64,000 bases of DNA, taken from contig NZ_JABBPN010000013.1 in the NCBI RefSeq assembly GCF_012933385.1, positions 1-64,000 of the forward strand, read 5' to 3'. Position numbers and translations under genes: made by a program. The notes beneath the pieces were generated by a model. That model saw only the letters and a program-made list of their open reading frames with translations, was not told the origin of the DNA and did not search any database. The DNA is from Paenibacillus lemnae. GTDB lineage: Bacteria > Bacillota > Bacilli > Paenibacillales > Paenibacillaceae. Positions within the stretch are counted from its first letter, which is position 1. Each line of letters starts with the position of its first letter. Below, one piece after another: positions 57,605 through 64,000 of this stretch.

Positions 57605-57706
57605 TTAAGGCAGAAGCAGCGGTTCTAGAACGATGAACAGCGTGGAGCCAATCATGGCTGCCAGCATGAGATAGATGACGACACGGAACCATTTTTTTCG
57701 CTGCAT
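57605..57706 (-). CDS. prli42: Prli42-type stressosome-associated membrane miniprotein
   Basis: A 33-residue protein starting MQRKKWFRVVIYLML, with one membrane helix and three positive residues at the front. It matches Prli42 of Listeria, which tethers the stressosome to the membrane, in length, the KK-(x)-RVVIYLM core and the single helix. AAAGGAGCA lies eight bases before the ATG on the minus strand. It lies between lipB and the peptidase gene. Stressosome proteins are not in this window, so partner and role are inferred. Confidence 0.8.
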   Translation of the reverse strand: MQRKKWFRVVIYLMLAAMIGSTLFIVLEPLLLP

Positions 57707-57811
57707 GGTGTTGCTCCTTTGATTTGGGTTTAATGATGATAATGGAGTGATAGAGGTTTTTATAACTTCTATAAAACATTGTAACCTATTGGTGAAGGGG
57801 AGGGAAGTCCA

Positions 57812-58948
57812 GTGGTAAATCAAGAGCGTATTGTTGCTGAATTCATGGAACTTGTTCAGGTGGACAGTGAAACGAAGCATGAAGAGGAAATCAGCAGAGT
57901 GTTGAAAGAGAAATTCGGAAGCCTTGGACTGCAGGTCCTGGAAGATGACTCCAAGGAAAAAACCGGACATGGTGCTGGTAATCTGATAATTACATGGGAT
58001 GCAGAAGGAGCAGAAAAAGCTGCTAAACTTCTTTTTACCTGTCATATGGATACGGTGACACCAGGGAAAGGTATCAAACCACAGCTTGGTGATGACGGTT
58101 ATATTCGCAGTGATGGTACAACGATACTCGGATCTGATGACAAAGCCGGCATCGCCGCGTTACTGGAAGCGATCCGAATCATTCAGGAAAACAAGATTCC
58201 ACATGGACAGATCCAGTTTGTCATTACAGCAGGTGAAGAATCCGGATTAATGGGAGCAAGAGCTCTTGAACCGGACGCGTTGAACGCAGATTTCGGATTT
58301 GCTCTGGATTCGAATGGTAAGGTAGGCTCCATTGCCGTGGCAGCTCCCACGCAAGCCAGAATCACGATGACGATCCAGGGAAAATCGGCACATGCAGGCG
58401 TAAATCCAGAAGACGGAATCAGTGCCATTCAAGTTGCCGCCAAATCTATTTCCAACATGAAGCTGGGTCGTATTGATCATGAAACGACAGCCAATATCGG
58501 TAAATTTCAAGGCGGAGGGCCGACAAACGTAGTTTGTGACCATGTTCAAATTGATGCAGAGGCCAGAAGCATCGTTCAGGAAAAAGTAGAACAGCAAATT
58601 CGTCATATGCGGGAAGCTTTAGAAACGACAACCCGAGAATATGGGGCACAATCCGAGTTTCGGAGCGAAGTTATTTATCCGGCATTCAGTTTTAATGAAA
58701 ACGACGCCGTTGTTCAACTCGCACAGCGTGCCATTACCGAACTCGGTTTGGAAAGCGAACTGTTTGCTTCAGGAGGAGGCAGCGATGCGAATGTATTCAA
58801 CGGTTTAGGTGTTCCAACGGTAAACCTGGCCGTAGGGTATGAGAATATTCATACCACCAAGGAACGCATCCATGTCGACAATCTGGTTAAAGCCGCTAAT
58901 ATAGTCGTAGCAATCGTAAAGCAAGGGACGAAGTCTGATACAGATTAA
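57812..58948 (+). CDS. M20-family peptidase, tripeptidase T-like (YqjE type)
   Basis: A 378-residue zinc metallopeptidase of the M20 clan, probably cutting N-terminal residues from small peptides. Metal-site motifs are TCHMDTVTPG, GSDDKAGIAALLEAI, TAGEESGLMGA and the closing GGGSDANVFNGLGVP. The dimerisation domain covers about 180-295. Start is GTG 57812 with GGGGAGGG upstream. In B. subtilis the equivalent yqjE lies close to bkd. The substrate is not known. A 17-bp-stem terminator follows. Confidence 0.88.
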   Translation: MVNQERIVAEFMELVQVDSETKHEEEISRVLKEKFGSLGLQVLEDDSKEKTGHGAGNLIITWDAEGAEKAAKLLFTCHMDTVTPGKGIKPQLGDDGYIRSDGTTILGSDDKAGIAALLEAIRIIQENKIPHGQIQFVITAGEESGLMGARALEPDALNADFGFALDSNGKVGSIAVAAPTQARITMTIQGKSAHAGVNPEDGISAIQVAAKSISNMKLGRIDHETTANIGKFQGGGPTNVVCDHVQIDAEARSIVQEKVEQQIRHMREALETTTREYGAQSEFRSEVIYPAFSFNENDAVVQLAQRAITELGLESELFASGGGSDANVFNGLGVPTVNLAVGYENIHTTKERIHVDNLVKAANIVVAIVKQGTKSDTD

Positions 58949-58957
58949 CATGGGAAC

Positions 58958-59004
58958 AACAAAACAGCAGCCTGCCGGATGTCGGTACAGGCTGCTGTTT
59001 TGTT
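58958..59004. terminator. bidirectional terminator with a 17-bp perfect stem
   Basis: AACAAAACAGCAGCCTG (58958-58974) is perfectly complementary to the arm at 58988-59004 with a 13-base loop. The arms supply A and T tracts, so it works both ways between the convergent genes. Confidence 0.93.
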
Positions 59005-59015
59005 CATTGTAAGAT

Positions 59016-60206
59016 TCAATTGAGCAGAGCAAGCCTCCGAGGCGCCGAATCCCGCCGAAGCTGGCCAGGGGTCCAGGAAGTGTGCCATCCGCTGCTTTCA
59101 ACGATATGCAGCGCACTGTAAACGTAGTTCATATATTCAGTGATTTGTTCTTTCACTTTATCCACACGATACATTTTTTCCAGCCGGCTGGACAGCGACA
59201 GCAGAGAAAGCTGCAGGCAGCATGCGGCTTCTCCATAACGGGCTTCCATTAAATCAGGCCGTTTCAGGCGGAGGACTTTAAAATGTTCAGCAGCTTCATG
59301 ATAACGATGCTGATCATACAGGCTCTCGCCTTTCATCATTTGTAGACGTGCTGCATCAGAAGAGGTTAATTCCGAGCTGCATAATTGGATGTGCTTCAAC
59401 CGATCCAGTGCAGTTTGAATATAGCCTTCCTGATACAATATTGAGATTAATTCTAGTTCACCGCTTCTGCCTTCCTGGGAGAGCAGGTGCTCTGCTTCAG
59501 TAATCATGCCCAGACCGATCGCTGTCACAGCAATTGAGGAATGCTGCATTCCATCAGTAAGCAGAGGAGCTTTTCCATCCCTGCGCCATACACAAAGATA
59601 AAGCGCATTTTTGATAAATTTCATATCACAGGACGGAACATCGGAAAGCTTATGCAAGTCTCTTAGAATTAGAAATGCTTCGTCCATGCGCTCAATGAAG
59701 ATTAAAGAACGAACATGCATCAACCTAATGCATGGATCGGTATACTCGGAATTATGAAAACACAAAGCAGACTCCTTATAAGCCCCAATGCTAAAAAGAG
59801 CTTGAGCTGCCATAGCGTATGTAATCATAGGCATAATATTCGACCCAGTGAAATACTGGAAAATATCATGATCACACCACCCGCTTCGGTGAAGCAGTGA
59901 AGCCCACTCCTGAAGCGCCAATTGAGCCAGACTGGAGTCGAACTGTAAAGCGTGCCTGAATGCCTGGGATGCTTCTTCATAGTGATTTAGCTTTCCCTGC
60001 AGCCGGCCGTAATGAATCCAGTTCTCGGCAGATGCGTTTTGGTCTACACTGAGGCATCCTGTGGATATACAATCAAGTGCGGCTTCTTTGAAGCAGGACA
60101 GCGCTTGATGAAAGCTGCCACGCTTCTCATACCATTGACCGAGCTCGAAAGGCTGAGTTGGTGGTGGCGTATTATGTTCGGGTTTTATTTGTATAAGTTC
60201 TCTCAT
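59016..60206 (-). CDS. TPR-like helical repeat protein
   Basis: A 396-residue soluble protein built of helix pairs with the TPR pattern (for example FELGQWYEKRGSFHQALSCF at about 20-40, NHYEEASQAFRHALQFD near 80, QHRYHEAAEHFKVLRL near 310). No enzymatic domain, signal peptide or membrane helix, so probably a scaffold or adapter. ATG 60206 is preceded by GGGAGG on the minus strand; a frame five codons longer has no such site. Next gene downstream is convergent. Not recognised beyond the repeat. Confidence 0.75.
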   Translation of the reverse strand: MRELIQIKPEHNTPPPTQPFELGQWYEKRGSFHQALSCFKEAALDCISTGCLSVDQNASAENWIHYGRLQGKLNHYEEASQAFRHALQFDSSLAQLALQEWASLLHRSGWCDHDIFQYFTGSNIMPMITYAMAAQALFSIGAYKESALCFHNSEYTDPCIRLMHVRSLIFIERMDEAFLILRDLHKLSDVPSCDMKFIKNALYLCVWRRDGKAPLLTDGMQHSSIAVTAIGLGMITEAEHLLSQEGRSGELELISILYQEGYIQTALDRLKHIQLCSSELTSSDAARLQMMKGESLYDQHRYHEAAEHFKVLRLKRPDLMEARYGEAACCLQLSLLSLSSRLEKMYRVDKVKEQITEYMNYVYSALHIVESSGWHTSWTPGQLRRDSAPRRLALLN

Positions 60207-60316
60207 GTGGCAACCTCCCATATGTAAAACACGCGTACCGGGGTATTAGTCATGGTCAAATTACGAAAAAAATAGAAAAAAGTCGAAAAATAAGTCTAAA
60301 GTACTACTTTTTTGAT

Positions 60317-60469
60317 TTATTTTTCGTGTTTATCCTTGTTCTGTTTTTGAAGAATATCCAGAACTAAAACTTCAGGCCCCCACTCTTTCTGCCACTGCTT
60401 CAGCATCGCTTTAATCTGCCAAGCCTGCCCGACCCAACGTATGGAGTTCTCGTTACGGTAGCATTTCAT
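60317..60469 (-). CDS. mciZ: MciZ-like FtsZ assembly inhibitor
   Basis: A 50-residue protein. Its segment WVGQAWQIKAMLKQW matches the VGKAWEIRAKLKEY core of B. subtilis MciZ, a mother-cell peptide that caps FtsZ filaments and blocks Z-ring formation during sporulation. It lies next to nudF on the opposite strand, as I recall for B. subtilis. ATG 60469 follows AGAAGGA; a longer in-frame start has no ribosome binding site. The C-terminal extension (about ten residues more than B. subtilis) is rich in K, Q and D. Upstream sigma-E-like elements support sporulation timing. Confidence 0.8.
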   Translation of the reverse strand: MKCYRNENSIRWVGQAWQIKAMLKQWQKEWGPEVLVLDILQKQNKDKHEK

Positions 60470-60495
60470 GTCCGTTCCTTCTTTCTTCGAAAGTT

Positions 60496-60504
60496 TGATA
60501 TAAT
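60496..60504 (+). promoter_or_regulatory. extended -10 promoter of nudF
   Basis: TGA-TATAAT, consensus extended -10, about 60 bases before nudF. It is face to face with the mciZ promoter, so the two transcripts overlap at their 5' ends. Confidence 0.6.
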
Positions 60505-60506
60505 AC

Positions 60507-60536
60507 ACCCTATGCAACAGCATGGACAGGCATGAC
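60507..60536 (-). promoter_or_regulatory. sigma-E-like promoter of mciZ
   Basis: On the minus strand: GTCATGC (60536-60530) as -35 (consensus GTCATATT), 15-base spacer, CATAGGGT (60514-60507) as -10 (consensus CATACAnT). It lies 38 bases before the mciZ start codon and within a few bases of the nudF promoter on the other strand. Confidence 0.5.
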
Positions 60537-60564
60537 TTTTTTATACCAAGGAGGACTTTAAGGC

Positions 60565-61143
60565 ATGAATAATAAATCGATTTCCGGACACAGCGTGAAT
60601 CCTTTGCTTGATGAGAGCACCATATCTTCAGAATCCATTTTTGAGGGGAAAATCATTTCCCTGCAGCTGGATACCGTTATGTTACCTGATGGTAAAACCG
60701 CTTCACGTGAAGTCGTCCGGCATCCGGGGGCGGTTGCTGTATTAGCTCTGCATCAAGACAAAATGCTCGTTGTTGACCAGTTTAGACAGCCCCTAGGACG
60801 CTGCGAGGTAGAAATTCCGGCAGGCAAGCTCGAAAAAGGCGAGGATCCGATGGAAGCAGCTAAGCGGGAGCTGGAGGAGGAAACGGGATATACGTGCGCT
60901 TCAATCCGGAAGCTGCAGACCTTCTATACTTCTCCTGGATTTGCTGATGAAGTGATTCATCTGTATCTGGCGGAAGATCTTACAGTAGGTGACATGAAGC
61001 CGGACGAAGATGAATTTCTGGAAATGTCGGAGATCACACTGGAGGAAGCATATCGCCTGATGGATGAAGAGCGTATTAGCGATGCCAAGACCATTATGGC
61101 GGTCTATGCATGGCAAATTTATAAGCTGACGGGAAATATATAA
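60565..61143 (+). CDS. nudF: ADP-ribose pyrophosphatase (Nudix hydrolase)
   Basis: A 192-residue Nudix enzyme that splits ADP-ribose to AMP and ribose 5-phosphate. The Nudix box G-x5-E-x7-REUxEExGU is complete (from GKLEKGEDPMEAAKRELEEE). Dimer-forming N-terminal strand region (about 18-60) and the FYTSPGFADEVIHLY loop fit NudF. AAGGAGGA precedes the ATG. The stop codon is one base before the next start. Confidence 0.95.
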   Translation: MNNKSISGHSVNPLLDESTISSESIFEGKIISLQLDTVMLPDGKTASREVVRHPGAVAVLALHQDKMLVVDQFRQPLGRCEVEIPAGKLEKGEDPMEAAKRELEEETGYTCASIRKLQTFYTSPGFADEVIHLYLAEDLTVGDMKPDEDEFLEMSEITLEEAYRLMDEERISDAKTIMAVYAWQIYKLTGNI

Positions 61144-61144
61144 C

Positions 61145-62365
61145 GTGAGCAGCAGGGATGAACTATGTTCAGATACCAACTTGCTTTCATTTTATAGCGA
61201 TCTGCATATTCATATTGGCCGGGCAGGTGATGGACAACCTGTTAAAATCAGCGGCAGCCGTAATCTGACTTTCGAGAATATTGCCAAGGAAGCTGTTTTC
61301 AGAAAGGGTATTGATATGATCGGCATCATCGACTGTCATTCTCCTTCGGTTCAACAAGACATTTTGTCATGTCTGGACCAGGGGTCCATGCAGGAAGTGA
61401 GTGGCGGAGGCATCTCATATCAAAATACAGTCATTCTGCTCGGCAGCGAGATTGAAATTAAAGAACAGGGAATGGGAGCGGCTCATGTACTCGTTTATTT
61501 CCGGACCCTGGGCGATATGCAGGATTTCACCTCCTGGATGTCACGATATATGAAAAATGTGAATCTTAGCTCGCAGCGCATTTATGTCGAACCGAAAGAG
61601 CTGCAGAGGGAGGTTGCTGACCGCGGCGGCGTGCTGATACCAGCGCATATTTTTACTCCGCACAAAGGATTGTACGGGAGTGTAACTGACCGGATGGAAT
61701 ACGTTTTGAACCGTGATCTGATCGACGCTGTGGAACTGGGCCTGAGTGCTGATTCTTCCATGGCTGGTCTCTTGTCCGAGCTGGATCACTGCACTTTTCT
61801 GACGAACTCGGATGCTCACTCACTGGGCAAGATAGGCCGGGAATACAATCAGATTTTGATGAAGGAGCCTTCATTTGATGAGTTTGTTATGGCTTTGAAG
61901 AGGGAGGCAGGGCGGCGTGTGACCGGCAATTTCGGACTGAATCCAAGGCTTGGAAAGTACCACCGTACCTTCTGTTCCAGCTGCGGCACAATTCTGGATG
62001 AGCAAACTATGGTTTCGTCTCTTGACCGGTGTCCACTTTGTGGAAGTCTGAAGACTGTCCAAGGTGTACTGGACCGGATCATTTCAATATCTGATCGTCA
62101 GGATCCGTTTATACCTGACCACCGTCCACCTTATCACTACCAGGTTCCGCTGGAGTTTATTCCGGGGCTGGGTAAAGCGATGATGAACAAGCTGCTGAAC
62201 GCATTTGGAACGGAGATGGCGATTCTCCATAGAGCATCTGAGCAGCAGTTAATCGAAATTGCGGGTGAAAAGCTGGCAAGAAGCATCATGCTGGCGAGGA
62301 ACGGTACGCTAAAGCTGTCATCCGGCGGCGGGGGAACATATGGAAAAGTGATGAAAAGTGAATGA
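61145..62365 (+). CDS. endonuclease Q-family PHP protein (TIGR00375 type)
   Basis: A 406-residue protein with a PHP metal-dependent phosphoesterase domain (about 15-270: SDLHIHIGRA, IIDCHSPS, PAHIFTPHKG, LTNSDAHSLG), a four-cysteine zinc finger (FCSSCG and CPLCGS, about 280-305) and a C-terminal helix-hairpin-helix region (IPGLGKAMMNKLLNAFG). This is the architecture of EndoQ, a nuclease that cuts DNA 5' of deaminated bases such as hypoxanthine and uracil, first known in archaea and found in a few Bacillota. Start is GTG 61145, one base after nudF stops; no strong ribosome binding site, so coupling is likely. Confidence 0.85.
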   Translation: MSSRDELCSDTNLLSFYSDLHIHIGRAGDGQPVKISGSRNLTFENIAKEAVFRKGIDMIGIIDCHSPSVQQDILSCLDQGSMQEVSGGGISYQNTVILLGSEIEIKEQGMGAAHVLVYFRTLGDMQDFTSWMSRYMKNVNLSSQRIYVEPKELQREVADRGGVLIPAHIFTPHKGLYGSVTDRMEYVLNRDLIDAVELGLSADSSMAGLLSELDHCTFLTNSDAHSLGKIGREYNQILMKEPSFDEFVMALKREAGRRVTGNFGLNPRLGKYHRTFCSSCGTILDEQTMVSSLDRCPLCGSLKTVQGVLDRIISISDRQDPFIPDHRPPYHYQVPLEFIPGLGKAMMNKLLNAFGTEMAILHRASEQQLIEIAGEKLARSIMLARNGTLKLSSGGGGTYGKVMKSE

Positions 62366-62393
62366 AGTTGAAAGGCAGCAAACCTTCGTCTCT

Positions 62394-62424
62394 GTCATAA
62401 AAAGATAGGGAAGCGTCATAGAGT
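62394..62424 (+). promoter_or_regulatory. sigma-E promoter of spoIIM
   Basis: GTCATAAA (62394-62401), 15-base spacer, CATAGAGT (62417-62424). This closely matches the sigma-E consensus, about 35 bases before spoIIM, which is mother-cell specific in B. subtilis. Confidence 0.7.
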
Positions 62425-62458
62425 AGGGATAGAGACACCGAAAGGAGAACCTGTCCCG

Positions 62459-63097
62459 ATGTTACCTTTTCGACAAACCTTTAAAGATCAGCTGCCCTTG
62501 TATGTCTTTGTCGCTGTGTTATTCCTCGTTGGCGTTTTGTTCGGCGCTTTGATGGTGAACGCGTTATCGCTGGAGCAGCAGCAGGATCTGGCAGGCTATC
62601 TGGATCATTTTTTTGTGAATCTGCACGAAGGCAGTGAGGGTGCGGCACCTGTCTCTTTTGGCAGCGTGGCTTCCCTTCATCTAAAGTGGATCGGATTGAT
62701 TTTTCTGCTGGGATTGTCTGTTGTCGGCCTCCCTGGCATTCTTGTGCTGGATTTCCTGAAAGGGGTCTTGATCGGATTCGCGGTTGGCTATATGGTCGGC
62801 CAGTATTCGTGGAAAGGATTGCTGTTCGCTCTGGTTTCCGTGGCTCCTCAAAATGTACTGGGGATTCCGGTTTTGATGATGTGCAGTGTTGCAGGGATCG
62901 CATTCTCGCTGTACATCATTCGATATCGACTGTTAACGCAGCGCGGGGGGAAGGTAACCCAGCCATTTACTGCGTATCTTACAACGACCTGTATCATGGC
63001 CGTTCTGATGCTGGTGGTAGCTTCATTTGAAACCTGGATTTCTCCGGAATTGATGCGCTGGGTTGCGCCCATGCTTTTACCTGACGGATCATTTTAG
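62459..63097 (+). CDS. spoIIM: stage II sporulation protein M
   Basis: A 212-residue membrane protein with five hydrophobic helices, part of the SpoIIDMP complex that remodels septal peptidoglycan and drives engulfment of the forespore. SpoIIM is its mother-cell membrane scaffold. Landmarks are FVAVLFLVGVLFGALMVNAL, GLPGILVLDFLKGVLIG and the PQNVLGIPVLM loop. GAAAGGAGAA precedes the ATG. It is followed by fur, as in B. subtilis. Confidence 0.94.
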   Translation: MLPFRQTFKDQLPLYVFVAVLFLVGVLFGALMVNALSLEQQQDLAGYLDHFFVNLHEGSEGAAPVSFGSVASLHLKWIGLIFLLGLSVVGLPGILVLDFLKGVLIGFAVGYMVGQYSWKGLLFALVSVAPQNVLGIPVLMMCSVAGIAFSLYIIRYRLLTQRGGKVTQPFTAYLTTTCIMAVLMLVVASFETWISPELMRWVAPMLLPDGSF

Positions 63098-63111
63098 ACC
63101 TTGAAAAGCGT

Positions 63112-63141
63112 TTGACTTTGTTTGCAAAGTCCCCCTATAAT
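63112..63141 (+). promoter_or_regulatory. fur promoter with a perfect inverted repeat
   Basis: -35 TTGACT (63112-63117), 18-base spacer, -10 TATAAT (63136-63141). GACTTTG (63114-63120) and CAAAGTC (63125-63131) form a perfect 7-bp dyad with a 4-base centre, across the -35 and spacer. It does not look like a Fur or PerR box. Confidence 0.7.
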
Positions 63142-63189
63142 GAAGGAAGTGACAATTACGTGCAGTGATTTCCAAGGGGGAGGGGAACG

Positions 63190-63654
63190 ATGGAAGCACG
63201 GATCGACAAAATCAAACAGCAGTTACAATCCCATGGCTATAAATTAACGCCCCAGAGGGAAGCCACAGTTAGCGTATTGTTAGAGAATGAGGATGACCAT
63301 CTCAGCGCGGAAGACGTGTTTATGCTTGTCAGAGAGAAAGCACCGGAAATTGGTCTGGCGACCGTGTACCGTACCCTGGAGCTCTTGAGCGAGCTGCATG
63401 TGGTGGAGAAGATTAACTTTGGCGACGGTGTCGCACGTTATGATTTACGGACAGATACGTCCAAGCATCATCATCATCATTTGATATGTACCCAATGCGG
63501 AAGCATGGATGAAATACGGGAAGATTGGCTGGGACCGCTTGAAGAACGACTGGAGCAAGAATTTAATTTTACGGTTCATGATCATCGGCTGGATTTTCAC
63601 GGGATTTGCTTCCGGTGCAAGGAGAAAAGCAGTCAGGATGATCCAGAAGCCTAA
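63190..63654 (+). CDS. fur: ferric uptake regulator Fur
   Basis: A 154-residue Fur-family repressor that, with Fe2+, represses siderophore and iron uptake genes. Winged helix with GLATVYRTLELL, then HHHHHLICTQCGS and CFRCKEK, giving the structural zinc and sensory sites. Compared with the Zur at 12327, its position after spoIIM and before yqzK is that of fur in B. subtilis. GGGGGAGGGG precedes the ATG. Confidence 0.94.
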   Translation: MEARIDKIKQQLQSHGYKLTPQREATVSVLLENEDDHLSAEDVFMLVREKAPEIGLATVYRTLELLSELHVVEKINFGDGVARYDLRTDTSKHHHHHLICTQCGSMDEIREDWLGPLEERLEQEFNFTVHDHRLDFHGICFRCKEKSSQDDPEA

Positions 63655-63705
63655 TGGAATTTTTGGTACGGCAGGATTGGCACAGTGGTCAACCACACTT
63701 AGAAC

Positions 63706-63746
63706 AGCCCTCTTACGGAAATGCAGTTTCCGAGAGGGCTTTTTTT
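63706..63746 (+). terminator. intrinsic terminator of fur
   Basis: AGCCCTCTTACGGAAA and the complementary TTTCCGAGAGGGCT form a near-perfect stem around ATGCAG, followed by T7. Confidence 0.92.
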
Positions 63747-63920
63747 GAGAAGTGAGAAGTCGTAAACAGAACCAAGGTCACGCTGATCATGAAAGCCGAT
63801 GCGTTTTAGAATATGCTTTTTCGTTTACAGAATGATAAGTCTCTACACCGTCATATCGTATACTGCCAGATCATACCTTGTTATACGGACAAGACGGCAG
63901 CGAAAGGCGGTAAGAAGTAT

Positions 63921-64000
63921 ATGATTATTTCAATCCGGGATATTGCAGCATTTTTTAGGTTCACGGTTGTATTTGCCATTCTGACACTTGTTTTTTATGT
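63921..64000 (+). CDS. yqzK: DUF4227 membrane protein YqzK, cut by the window end
   Basis: The first 26 codons of a protein beginning MIISIRDIAAFFRF followed by a hydrophobic stretch. Sequence pattern and the place after fur fit YqzK, a one-helix membrane protein of unknown function that precedes xerD in B. subtilis. AAAGGCGG lies ten bases before the ATG. The 3' end is outside the window. Confidence 0.65.
   Translation, partial: MIISIRDIAAFFRFTVVFAILTLVFY

Noticed and set aside
57605..58045. 146-codon minus-strand frame ending in Prli42
   Set aside because: Most of it is antisense to the peptidase gene; only the last 33 codons have a start signal and a recognisable product.

Overview
The window is a stretch of core chromosome from an endospore-forming, low-to-mid GC Bacillota. 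The best fit is Paenibacillus or a close relative. The reasons are a complete spoIIIA operon, spoIVB, spo0A, spoIIM, splB and mciZ, gene order close to the yqhP-to-spo0A-to-fur part of the Bacillus subtilis map, frequent TTG/GTG starts with strong AGGAGG-type ribosome binding sites, and secreted proteins with 'copper amine oxidase N-terminal' stalk domains. I see no rRNA, tRNA, IS element, prophage or CRISPR array.

Layout. 0.1-0.7 kb: an AT-rich lipoprotein gene. 0.75-9.3 kb: an anaerobic fermentation module, with fnr divergent from adhE-pflB-pflA, then nagZ. The fnr/adhE intergenic region holds two Crp/Fnr-type palindromes: one at -41.5 of adhE (activator position), the other filling the -35/-10 spacer of fnr (repressor position). 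9.4-12.2 kb: a large secreted stalk/PKD protein. 12.3-19.2 kb: zinc homeostasis and neighbours: zur-yidD, a T-box-controlled metG, znuACB with two Zur boxes around its promoter, and ccdA. 19.2-23.6 kb: splB, mntR, a secreted stalk-domain glycoside hydrolase-like protein and a patatin-like lipase. 23.6-29.7 kb: yqhQ-yqhP, yqhR, aroQ, an Xaa-Pro peptidase, efp, an aspartate kinase and yqhV.

29.7-35.4 kb: spoIIIAA-AH, the mother-cell part of the channel to the forespore. 35.5-43 kb: accBC, an Asp23/AmaP/DUF2273 trio, nusB, folD, xseAB, ispA. 43-51 kb: dxs, tlyA-type methyltransferase, a membrane protein of unknown function, argR, recN, spoIVB and spo0A; spo0A has a sigma-H-like promoter and two 0A boxes. 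51.4-57.6 kb: a branched-chain 2-oxoacid dehydrogenase complex (E3, E1a, E1b, E2) with lipB, which supplies the lipoyl cofactor the E2 needs. 57.6-64 kb: Prli42, a tripeptidase-like enzyme, a TPR-like protein, MciZ, nudF, an endonuclease Q-type protein, spoIIM, fur and the first codons of a YqzK-type gene cut by the window end.

I found no convincing wholly new multigene system. The items most worth a second look are regulatory or small: the paired Fnr operators, a patatin gene whose ribosome binding site lies inside the preceding terminator with a sigma-E-like -10 in the hairpin, a perfect dyad inside the fur promoter, a nested dyad between splB and mntR, hairpins after spo0A, and very short genes (MciZ, Prli42, a 52-residue protein) that automatic annotation often misses.
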